5,984 nt of DNA, taken from positions 1 through 5,984 of the forward strand of contig CAMALN010000109.1 of assembly GCA_945836565.1 (NCBI GenBank), read 5' to 3'. The position numbers and the translations under genes were made by a program. Within the stretch, counting starts at the first letter, position 1. The number at the start of each line of letters is the position of its first letter. A model generated the notes under the pieces. It had not been told where the DNA came from. It worked only from the letters and a program-made list of their open reading frames with translations, and did no database searches. Positions 1-5,984 of the stretch are shown piece after piece. The stretch comes from an uncultured Lachnospiraceae bacterium (GTDB taxonomy: Bacteria; Bacillota; Clostridia; Lachnospirales; Lachnospiraceae).

Positions 1-352
1 TAGTCACACGATAATCAAACTTAAGTAACCAGCACGGACTATATTTATCACCATACGCATATTGCTTTTCAGTTGGCTGTGTCCAGGTAAATATGGAATT
101 CTCCATATAGTAATCCTTATAGGATGGCGGATTATTCCATATCCAGTAATACTCTCTGCCATCCTCATTTGGATCATCATATGTGCTTTGAATCTCTACA
201 GACTTTTCAGACATGCATGCCTGAGTCATCATCTTATCTATCTTAAACAGGGCCACAACTACCATGCCAATAACAAGTACAATTATTATCGGAAAATATA
301 TTGCTGCTTCTATAAGTGTTGAACCTCTCTCATCTCTTATTATTCGTTTCAT
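1..352 (-). CDS. TadE-like pseudopilin, N-terminal part (cut by window edge)
   Basis: The first 117 residues are in the window and the gene runs off the left end. It begins MKRIIRDERGSTLIEAAIYF and continues into a hydrophobic helix (about residues 13-37, including PIIIVLVIGMVVVALF). A short basic leader followed by G-S-T-L-I-E and a single N-terminal transmembrane helix is the TadE/pseudopilin pattern. Gly10 with Glu15 at +5 of the mature chain fits the class III prepilin cleavage site used by TadV-type peptidases, with cutting after Gly10. The region after the helix is polar and rich in Tyr and Trp (residues 55-117), as expected for an extracytoplasmic domain. The ATG has an AAAGGA ribosome binding site (364-359) six bases upstream, and the gene starts 18 bases after the tadC-like stop, so it is cotranscribed. 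In Tad systems such proteins are minor pilins or assembly factors. Whether this is TadE, TadF or TadG cannot be decided from a fragment. Confidence 0.82.
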   Translation of the reverse strand, partial: MKRIIRDERGSTLIEAAIYFPIIIVLVIGMVVVALFKIDKMMTQACMSEKSVEIQSTYDDPNEDGREYYWIWNNPPSYKDYYMENSIFTWTQPTEKQYAYGDKYSPCWLLKFDYRVT

Positions 353-370
353 AAGCTATCCTTTCTGTCA

Positions 371-1246
371 CTAAAAGAATGAACCGACACTTCCAAGCAT
401 TGGAGCAATTATCATAATCAGTATTCCAATGAAAATCATAAAAAGTGGCAGGATCATAAGCGACTTAGCATCCTCAAGCTTTTTCATAACAAGCTTCTTC
501 TTTGTATCCCACATCTCATTTGACATTTCCTTCAAGAATTTAATCTGCTCTGCATCACCCTTTTGCAGATTCTGTACCATTGATACTGCAAATTTCTTAA
601 GGTTTTTATCCTCAAAACGATTAGCAAAGCTTCCAAATGCTACCTCGTCCGTAGCACCATTTGCCTTGTCTTCAACAACCTTTCTCATCTCCTCATAGAT
701 AAGGCCTTCGCCATCAACAGCTGTCTGCTCCCAGGCATTTCTAAGTGTCTTACCTGCTCCAACAAGAAGAGTTAATTTCGATATTGCAACCGGAAGCTCA
801 CTAACCATCTTTGTCTTCTTGTAATCCACCTGCTCATCTATAGAACGCTCCTCATTCCAGATAACAAGTCCTCCAAATATCATAACTAACACACCAAGGG
901 CAGCAGATGAGAAAATACCGGTTACAATAAGTGCAAGCATAACGCCTGTATAAATAATTCCGATTTTGTCTGCCTTAATAACATAGAGATAATAATTCGC
1001 ATACAGCTCGCCATACAGACTAGAAAGCTTCTTAATAAGCTTTCCGCACTTTACTCTGTCGAATTTGACATGGAAGTATTTTATAAAAGAAAAGCCTATA
1101 ATTAATGTTCCAATCGACAGATACATTTTCTTCGGTGCGCTCTCTATCTCTCTATCGAATTTATTGATATTGACTATATACATGAATATCCATATAACGG
1201 CCATCACCATGCCTGTACAAAATATAGCTTTAGTTATCGCTGTCAT
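371..1246 (-). CDS. tadC: TadC-like type II secretion F family membrane platform protein
   Basis: This gene encodes 291 residues from the ATG at 1246. It is a polytopic membrane protein of the GspF/TadC family, which forms with TadB the inner-membrane platform that the CpaF ATPase drives. Hydrophobic segments lie at about residues 5-25, 43-60, 96-128 (two close helices) and 262-283. Between the last two lies a helical cytoplasmic T2SSF domain (about 135-260) with the typical segment ELPVAISKLTLLVGAGKTLRN and a following amphipathic stretch. It ends hydrophobic with GSVGSFF, as is common for this family. A TTG two codons upstream (1252) is in frame but lies one base from the GGGAGG ribosome binding site (1259-1254), whereas the ATG at 1246 is seven bases from it, so the ATG is preferred. 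The upstream gene stops at 1259, touching that binding site. Assignment as TadC rather than TadB rests on position and the lone C-terminal helix. Confidence 0.9.
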   Translation of the reverse strand: MTAITKAIFCTGMVMAVIWIFMYIVNINKFDREIESAPKKMYLSIGTLIIGFSFIKYFHVKFDRVKCGKLIKKLSSLYGELYANYYLYVIKADKIGIIYTGVMLALIVTGIFSSAALGVLVMIFGGLVIWNEERSIDEQVDYKKTKMVSELPVAISKLTLLVGAGKTLRNAWEQTAVDGEGLIYEEMRKVVEDKANGATDEVAFGSFANRFEDKNLKKFAVSMVQNLQKGDAEQIKFLKEMSNEMWDTKKKLVMKKLEDAKSLMILPLFMIFIGILIMIIAPMLGSVGSFF

Positions 1247-1253
1247 AAGCAAA

Positions 1254-1261
1254 CCTCCCTA
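1254..1261 (-). promoter_or_regulatory. tadC ribosome binding site overlapping the tadB stop codon
   Basis: On the minus strand the TAG stop of the tadB-like gene (1261-1259) shares its last G with the GGGAGG ribosome binding site (1259-1254), which sits seven bases before the tadC ATG (1246). This arrangement fixes the tadC start and suggests that ribosomes finishing tadB feed translation of tadC, giving balanced amounts of the two platform partners. Confidence 0.75.
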
Positions 1262-2017
1262 CTCAAATATAACTGCAACCCTATGAATAATTCTCTTTCC
1301 AACTGTGTATGCTATAACACATAATGCAACAGCAATTAATCTTGATATAACGCCTACGCCGGATTGTCCTGTAGCCTTCATTGTGCTATCCATTTGCATA
1401 AATACATCAACTACAATTGGAATCGCTGTAAGAATCAGAAACTCGTTATAGCTTGAACGAAGCTGCACTGCTATCTCATCTTCCATATCAAGTTTCTCCA
1501 TAATGGTAATTCGCGTATCATATAATACCTTTCTCATATCCCCGCCTTGTCTAATACAAACGACAAATACGTCAACGAAGTTTGATATATCATCATGGTT
1601 TACTCGTCTTGCAAAATCCTTAAGCAACGACTCTATTGTCATACCATTTGCAATTCCTGTATTAATTGCTTCAATTTCCTTTGTTATACAGGCATTTTCA
1701 CCATGAAGCTCTACCATATCGGCATATGCATTTTCAAATGCACTTATATGATTGCCGCCTGCAGAATAAGAAGCAACAAGCGACTCCATAAGATCCTTGA
1801 ACTGTTTTACTATCAGGCTGCGTCTTTTCTCCATGCATTTCTTCTTATAGAAAATCAGATAAACAAATCCAATTACAGCTCCGGCTATTGCTGCAAATGC
1901 TGCCTTGTGAAGGATAACATTTACATATAAAAATGAAATGGCAAAGCCGATCATAAACCCTACAAATATCTCACCGGCATTCATTCTATATTTGCTATAA
2001 TCTATCTTGTGCTTCAT
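1259..2017 (-). CDS. tadB: TadB-like type II secretion F family membrane platform protein
   Basis: This 252-residue protein is the partner of TadC in the inner-membrane platform of Tad pilus machines. It has two N-terminal transmembrane helices (about residues 15-35 and 38-57), then a cytoplasmic helical T2SSF domain (about 65-190), and two C-terminal helices (about 191-208 and 221-239). The segment QFKDLMESLVASYSAGGN, followed by a polar helix and the later FVVCIRQGGDMRKVL block, is the characteristic two-part F-domain pattern. The length is slightly below the roughly 300 residues usual for TadB, because the N-terminal region is short. The ATG has a strong AAGGAGG site (2030-2024) at six bases, in the 15-base gap after the cpaF-like stop, so the genes are cotranscribed. 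The paired F-domain proteins directly after CpaF identify the locus as Tad/Flp rather than a GspE/GspF or competence system. Confidence 0.9.
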   Translation of the reverse strand: MKHKIDYSKYRMNAGEIFVGFMIGFAISFLYVNVILHKAAFAAIAGAVIGFVYLIFYKKKCMEKRRSLIVKQFKDLMESLVASYSAGGNHISAFENAYADMVELHGENACITKEIEAINTGIANGMTIESLLKDFARRVNHDDISNFVDVFVVCIRQGGDMRKVLYDTRITIMEKLDMEDEIAVQLRSSYNEFLILTAIPIVVDVFMQMDSTMKATGQSGVGVISRLIAVALCVIAYTVGKRIIHRVAVIFE

Positions 2018-2032
2018 GTGATACCTCCTTTT

Positions 2033-3559
2033 TTAAATCACATCCCTTATACCTGCTGCCACAAGCTTATTTGTATGTATAAGAGGATTATTTGTTCTAA
2101 CTAATCTACCTTCAACCTTATCTGCACGGTCACTTTCTATTTCCTTGAATACATATAGTGGATTTAGAATAATCTCACCATTTTTGTAACCGGCTATCTC
2201 GCTTATCTCCATGACCCTTCTGCTATGGTCTCTAAGTCTTGACAAATGAATTATGATATCAACTGCTGATGCAATCTGCTGCTTTATCGCTTCAAGCGGA
2301 AGGCCTGCCGCACCCTGAAGCACCATCGTAGATAACCTGCTTATCATATCCGCACTTGAATTAGCATGCGCTGTAGAAAGGCTTCCATCATGACCTGTAT
2401 TCATGGCCTGCAGCATATCAAGTGCTTCCTCTCCTCTAACCTCACCAACAACAATTCTGTCAGGTCTCATTCTAAGAGATGTCTTAATGAGGTTTCTTAC
2501 TGTAATCTCGCCAACTCCCGATGCGTTATCATTTCTTGTCTCAAGGCTTATCAGATTATCAATTCCAACTATCTGAAGCTCGGCTGAATCCTCAATAGTA
2601 ATAATTCGCTCATCCTTTGGAATAAAGTTTGACATCGCATTCAGAAATGTTGTCTTACCGGAACCGGTACCACCACTAATAACAATGTTATATTTTGCCT
2701 TAACAAGACACTCTAATATATGAGCTACCTCCGGTGTAAGCGAACCATACTCAATAAGCTTCTTAACATTCATTGGTTCCTTTGGAAATCTTCTAATAGT
2801 AATTGCATCACCCTTAAGTGATATCGGTGATAACACAACATTTACTCTTGAGCCATCCTCTAATCTTGTATCAACAATCGGACACTTCTTATTAACCTCC
2901 CTGCCCGTCTTACCAACAATCTTCTGAATAATATCATTTAGCTGCTCAGGGCTTTCAAAGAACGGTCCCTCATACTTCCTTAAACAGCCGTCCTTCTCAA
3001 TAAAAATCCTATTATAATCATTTATCATAACCTCGGTCACATTCTCATCAGCAAGAATCGTATCAAGAATACCAAGACCTCTTATCGAGCTGTACACCTG
3101 GTATTTAAGGGATTCCTTTGTCGCGTCAGGAATGTACAGACCAATAGTATTGTCATCTACTATATTGCTGATTATCTTCTTAAGCTGGTCATTTGATATC
3201 TTTGCAAGATCGTAATTCTCGATTATAAATGCTTTAATGACATCAAGATTCTTTGCATCAATAGCTGTGTTGCAGAGCTTAATAATACGTTTGATGATAT
3301 TATCAAGTCTCTGGTAACGGTTGATATGATTACCGTTATCTGCCATATCAAGAATTAACAGCTTATTTGCAGGAATAGAAGCCGGAGCATGTGCACCTCC
3401 TAAAAGGAGCACATCAAAGGAGTCAGCATCAAGAGCCGGAATATCTGTAACCGGCCTTATATCAAGGACTATCTGACCCTTGTAATTATTCTCAATGAAT
3501 GATGATAAATTCTGCATATAGGTTCTATCTGTATCAATATATGTAAGTTTAATTTCCAT
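2033..3559 (-). CDS. cpaF: CpaF/TadA-type pilus assembly ATPase with extra N-terminal receiver-like domain
   Basis: This 508-residue cytoplasmic ATPase powers assembly of a Tad (type IVc) pilus or related secretion machine. The N2 domain (about residues 100-260) contains [20 protein letters not shown], typical of CpaF. The RecA-like motor domain has Walker [10 protein letters not shown] (296-304), an Asp box around IEDSAEL (322-328), Walker [12 protein letters not shown] with Glu373, and the His box [14 protein letters not shown] (388-401), so all catalytic motifs are intact. Unlike standard CpaF proteins of about 400-450 residues, it carries some 95 extra N-terminal residues that begin [15 protein letters not shown] and end [14 protein letters not shown], resembling the receiver-like domain at the front of TadZ/CpaE proteins. 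The ATG has a GGAGGA site (3572-3567) seven T residues upstream, inside a hairpin. The gene heads a tight operon with tadB, tadC and a TadE-like gene. The ATPase call is firm; the N-terminal call is inference. Confidence 0.95.
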   Translation of the reverse strand: MEIKLTYIDTDRTYMQNLSSFIENNYKGQIVLDIRPVTDIPALDADSFDVLLLGGAHAPASIPANKLLILDMADNGNHINRYQRLDNIIKRIIKLCNTAIDAKNLDVIKAFIIENYDLAKISNDQLKKIISNIVDDNTIGLYIPDATKESLKYQVYSSIRGLGILDTILADENVTEVMINDYNRIFIEKDGCLRKYEGPFFESPEQLNDIIQKIVGKTGREVNKKCPIVDTRLEDGSRVNVVLSPISLKGDAITIRRFPKEPMNVKKLIEYGSLTPEVAHILECLVKAKYNIVISGGTGSGKTTFLNAMSNFIPKDERIITIEDSAELQIVGIDNLISLETRNDNASGVGEITVRNLIKTSLRMRPDRIVVGEVRGEEALDMLQAMNTGHDGSLSTAHANSSADMISRLSTMVLQGAAGLPLEAIKQQIASAVDIIIHLSRLRDHSRRVMEISEIAGYKNGEIILNPLYVFKEIESDRADKVEGRLVRTNNPLIHTNKLVAAGIRDVI

Positions 3560-3623
3560 AAAAAAATCCTCCGTACTTCATTAGTATGTACGTATAGTAC
3601 AACGAAGTACGAAGGATTTTTTT
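3560..3623 (-). terminator. Terminator-like hairpin that also encloses the cpaF ribosome binding site
   Basis: Two 20-base arms (3560-3579 and 3604-3623) are inverted repeats of each other around a 24-base loop. In minus-strand RNA all 20 pairs form: the only mismatch in the DNA (3571 with 3612) becomes a G-U pair. The arms are A/T at the base (seven A-U pairs) and G/C-containing in the middle, and the 3' arm ends in seven U, which is the form of an intrinsic terminator for the kinase transcript. The loop holds a second small stem, GTAC (3588-3591) with GTAC (3597-3600), extended by one T-A pair. The U run abuts the cpaF ATG, and the GGAGGA site is base-paired. The element may therefore act as terminator, translational block, or both. 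A T run also follows the hairpin on the plus strand, so it could work in both directions. Confidence 0.75.
3567..3572 (-). promoter_or_regulatory. cpaF: cpaF ribosome binding site sequestered in hairpin
   Basis: GGAGGA on the minus strand lies seven bases before the cpaF ATG. In RNA it would pair with UCCUUC made from 3616-3611 in the opposite arm, with one G-U pair. Ribosome access would thus require opening of the hairpin, or a transcript that starts after the 5' arm. Confidence 0.75.
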
Positions 3624-3654
3624 GCGGTGGGGAATTAAGTGTGGTCGAAAACTC

Positions 3655-5913
3655 CTATTCCACCTTCACTTCTCCCCTCACATTCTTCCATACCGCGGCG
3701 ATGTTCTCAACATTCTCCTTCGGTACGGTAACAGTAACAAGCATGCTTGTCTTTTCCTTAATATCAACATTTATATCAGCCTCATAATTTGTCACAATCT
3801 CATTTACCACCTCATCATCAGAGGACATGGCAAGGCTCACCTTACAGCTGTTAATCTTCTGTGCCTTATTCATTCCATTCTTTATCGAAATAACAAATTC
3901 AACAGAGCCGTCTGCAAACTGGCTTGCCGCCACTACACTTGCGTCGACCATACCTTCATATACAAGTGTCTGGTCCATCCACAGGTAATTCTGCCCGCAT
4001 AAAAGTGCGTAGTTCCTTCCCGAATCTTTTGCATCCCTAAAAGCTTCCGATAAGCTGTCATAAGCCCTCTCAAGTCCGTTACTTTCAGCAACAATTCCAT
4101 CAGGTGATGTAATATCAAACTTCCACTCATCTTCCTTATATGTAAACTGATACGTGAATTCTCTTCGCTCATAACGGGCATCCATGCCCTCGCCCGAAAC
4201 TAAGGTTCTTGTTGCGCATCCATAGCAGATGCCATTTTCATTACTTACAACTATGTAATCGCAGTCATCATATATGTCCTTCATAGAAGCGTAGTTAGCT
4301 GCAAATGTCTCTCGCAACATCTCCTCACCTTCTTTGTTACATCTAAAGAGCTCTACGTAAGCATCCTCATCTCCTTCGGTAAGAGCCACAAAGGCTTTCT
4401 GCTCAAGCTCCTTGAAGGCAGTAAGCGCCTCTTCATCAGATACATCAACAGCAGCTTTACTGCCGGATGACTCTGTTGTATTTGTATCCTTACCGGCTTT
4501 CCTCTCATCAAGATAAGATATGAATCTCAGTCCAAATGACCCTACCAAAACAAGAATACACACTATGTATAAAACAATACGAAATACATTTCTCTGCTTC
4601 TTAGGCTTTGCCACCTTACCAAGACTTACCGTGCCATTATTTACTATTCCATTTATCTCCGACTGAATCTCAACAACGTTATTGTATCTCGCATATGGCT
4701 CATGCTCCATGCAGCGCGTAATAATCCGATTTATTTTCTCAGCATTCTCACTATATTTCGTTTTCGCATCTGCAAGCTCATTTGCAAATGCATACTTCAT
4801 GATTGCTCCAATCGAATAAATATCTATTCTGTAATCTATATCCTTACCGGCGGAGACCTCCGGTGCAGTATATCCTGCACTAAAGCCTCTTACAAGCTCC
4901 GGATTTCTCTTATCAAGTGCTGTTCCAAAATCGATAAGATAGACATTACCATTTCCATCCACCATGACATTCTTTGGCTTTAAGTCGGCGTGAACCATCC
5001 CCATCGTCGCATGCAGATAATTTGTCACCTCGCAAATGTCATAAATGAGCTTCAGCTTCTCATACATAGTACAATTATGAGTCTTTAAATACTCATCTAG
5101 CCCGACACCATCCACATAATCCATAACAATATAGAAGGTGCCATTTTGATTAAATACATCATATATGTTTGGAATTCTTTGATGTCTGAGACTAACAAGA
5201 AGGTCCCTCTCATTAATTATCAAAAGCTCCGAGAACATCTTTGGAATAAGCTCCTTGATGGCAACCTTTCTATTAAGTCTGTTATGCGTTCCTGCGTATA
5301 CTCTCGCCGTTCCGGATTTCGCAATAAACCTCTCAACATTAAACTCATCCGAAAGACCAATAACATCGCCTTCCTTTATCCTCAAATCGTCAAATGAAGG
5401 CACAATGCTCTCAGGCTTTAGCATGCCAAGCGAAACAAGGCAATGACCAAGATTATTCAGCGCCATAACAGTTGAGTCATAGTTCATATTTTCCTTGAAA
5501 TAATCAACTGTTGTTGTCTCAAGATTATGCGCAACAAAATTACGAAGCTTTCTTGTTTCATCTATTTCATCGGGCAGCCTATAGCCAATAGCCCTCAAAT
5601 ACTTTGTCATCCCATAAGCCGAATAATCAGCAAAATCTATTGTAATATCCCCTGTTGGATAATGGAATACATACGTCGCCCTCGAATCCGGAACAAACGT
5701 ACCATACGCCTCATACTTTGTTCTATAATCGGCAAGGATATTCTTCATTATACATTCGACAAGAGTAAATGCTTCCTTTACGCTTTCCATCATTGTCGCC
5801 GCATCAGTATATTTATTAATATTCCTATGTATGCGTATCCACTTATCATATACAGCCTCAGGCGAACGATATTTCTCCCCCTGCGCCTTATTGTATGAAT
5901 TTAATCCTGACAT
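3655..5913 (-). CDS. Membrane-anchored Ser/Thr protein kinase with N-terminal HEPN-like domain and extracytoplasmic C-terminal region
   Basis: This 752-residue protein joins four parts. Residues 1-175 are mostly helical with RNFVAH (124-129), a HEPN-like R-N-x3-H motif. Residues 190-420 are a Hanks-type kinase: a Gly loop AKSGTARVYAG lacking some canonical glycines, Lys220 in VAIK, a likely helix-C Glu235, catalytic loop HADLKPKN with Asp310 and Asn315, DFG (328-330) and APE (350-352), so activity is expected. HAD instead of HRD makes it a non-RD kinase. A basic stretch KPKKQR precedes one transmembrane helix (about 443-465), placing the kinase inside the cell. Residues 490-600 outside resemble an NTF2-like fold, and about 650-752 an Ig-like beta domain; both are guesses. 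There are no PASTA repeats. The start has a modest AAAGGGA site about eight bases upstream, and an in-frame TAG just before it rules out an earlier start. It lies 95 bases upstream of cpaF, so its targets may be pilus proteins (inference). Confidence 0.92.
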   Translation of the reverse strand: MSGLNSYNKAQGEKYRSPEAVYDKWIRIHRNINKYTDAATMMESVKEAFTLVECIMKNILADYRTKYEAYGTFVPDSRATYVFHYPTGDITIDFADYSAYGMTKYLRAIGYRLPDEIDETRKLRNFVAHNLETTTVDYFKENMNYDSTVMALNNLGHCLVSLGMLKPESIVPSFDDLRIKEGDVIGLSDEFNVERFIAKSGTARVYAGTHNRLNRKVAIKELIPKMFSELLIINERDLLVSLRHQRIPNIYDVFNQNGTFYIVMDYVDGVGLDEYLKTHNCTMYEKLKLIYDICEVTNYLHATMGMVHADLKPKNVMVDGNGNVYLIDFGTALDKRNPELVRGFSAGYTAPEVSAGKDIDYRIDIYSIGAIMKYAFANELADAKTKYSENAEKINRIITRCMEHEPYARYNNVVEIQSEINGIVNNGTVSLGKVAKPKKQRNVFRIVLYIVCILVLVGSFGLRFISYLDERKAGKDTNTTESSGSKAAVDVSDEEALTAFKELEQKAFVALTEGDEDAYVELFRCNKEGEEMLRETFAANYASMKDIYDDCDYIVVSNENGICYGCATRTLVSGEGMDARYERREFTYQFTYKEDEWKFDITSPDGIVAESNGLERAYDSLSEAFRDAKDSGRNYALLCGQNYLWMDQTLVYEGMVDASVVAASQFADGSVEFVISIKNGMNKAQKINSCKVSLAMSSDDEVVNEIVTNYEADINVDIKEKTSMLVTVTVPKENVENIAAVWKNVRGEVKVE

Positions 5914-5934
5914 TGCATTCTTCCCTTTCTATTT

Positions 5935-5966
5935 GCCACGGGGACAGGTCCCGTGGCTAATTTTTT
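5935..5966 (+). repeat. GC-rich palindrome followed by T run upstream of the kinase gene
   Basis: GCCACGGG (5935-5942) and CCCGTGGC (5950-5957) form a perfect 8-bp stem around the seven-base loop GACAGGT, followed on the plus strand by TAATTTTTT. It is far richer in G/C than its surroundings. As a plus-strand terminator it would serve no visible gene, since the plus strand to the left holds none. On the minus strand it has no following T run and would lie in the leader of the kinase mRNA, 22 bases from the ATG. Short palindromes built on GGGGACAGGTCCC-like cores are common as dispersed repeats in Clostridia, so a REP-like repeat is the favoured reading, though copy number cannot be seen here. 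The remaining bases to the window end (5967-5984) show nothing identifiable. Confidence 0.55.
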
Positions 5967-5984
5967 GCTCCAACATCAGCTTGG

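Noticed and set aside
62..322. Plus-strand reading frame of 86 codons
   Set aside because: It lies antisense to the TadE-like gene, which has a proper ribosome binding site and a recognisable N-terminus. The plus-strand product is low-complexity and resembles no family.
1247..1252. In-frame TTG at 1252 as start of the tadC-like gene
   Set aside because: It leaves only one base between ribosome binding site and start, while the ATG at 1246 has the ideal seven.
3580..3603. Promoter for cpaF within the hairpin loop (TACTAT, TATACG and CATACT as possible -10 boxes)
   Set aside because: Each matches the consensus poorly and none has a -35 box at the right spacing, so no promoter is claimed.
3560..3623. 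The inverted repeat as a small transposable element
   Set aside because: No target-site duplication is visible at its ends, and its fit to the cpaF start and ribosome binding site points to an expression signal instead.
3624..3654. GGTGG (3626-3630) and CCACC (3660-3664) as a second terminator stem at the kinase stop
   Set aside because: The pairing is only five bases with a loop of nearly 30 bases and no T run.
3622..4002. Plus-strand reading frame of 126 codons starting at the hairpin
   Set aside because: It is antisense to the kinase C-terminus, has no convincing ribosome binding site, and its composition is that of a shadow frame.
3933..4181. Minus-strand reading frame of 82 codons in a second frame inside the kinase gene
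   Set aside because: It is an overlapping frame within the intact kinase gene with no ribosome binding site of its own and no recognisable product.
5527..5898. Plus-strand reading frame of 123 codons
   Set aside because: It is antisense to the kinase N-terminal domain, with no family features and no upstream signals.
5929..5976. Fifteen-codon upstream reading frame (ATG at 5976) spanning the GC palindrome
   Set aside because: No ribosome binding site precedes the ATG and the peptide is encoded mostly by the palindrome, so a leader peptide is not supported.

Overview
The window looks like chromosomal DNA of an AT-rich Gram-positive anaerobe of the Clostridia, most plausibly a Lachnospiraceae-type gut or rumen bacterium. 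The reasons are A/T-rich codon use, strong AGGAGG-type ribosome binding sites, and the style of the Tad/Flp pilus proteins (this assignment is inference, not a database result). All real genes read leftward on the minus strand. Plus-strand reading frames are shadows.

Read in the direction of transcription, from right to left: (1) about 70 bases with a GC-rich palindrome (5935-5957) and no recognisable gene; (2) a 752-residue membrane-anchored Ser/Thr protein kinase (5913-3655) with an N-terminal helical domain carrying a HEPN-like RN-x3-H motif, a kinase domain, one transmembrane helix and a large predicted extracytoplasmic region; (3) a 95-base gap dominated by a 20-bp hairpin (3560-3623) whose 3' arm contains the ribosome binding site of the next gene and ends in seven T directly before its ATG; (4) a CpaF/TadA-type secretion ATPase (3559-2033) with an extra N-terminal domain resembling the receiver-like domain of TadZ/CpaE; (5) TadB-like (2017-1259) and (6) TadC-like (1246-371) inner-membrane platform proteins; (7) the start of a TadE-like pseudopilin (352 to beyond base 1).

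Genes 4 to 7 are packed with 12 to 18 bases between them, or with a stop codon touching the next ribosome binding site, so they are almost certainly one transcription unit. They encode the motor (CpaF), the platform (TadB/TadC) and a minor pilin-like substrate of a Tad (type IVc) pilus or related secretion machine. The kinase upstream may sense something outside the cell and phosphorylate part of this machine, but the terminator-like hairpin means the kinase could also be the last gene of a separate unit.

The points most worth a second look are the apparent TadZ-receiver/CpaF fusion, the hairpin that hides the cpaF ribosome binding site, and the HEPN-like/kinase/sensor architecture next to a pilus operon.
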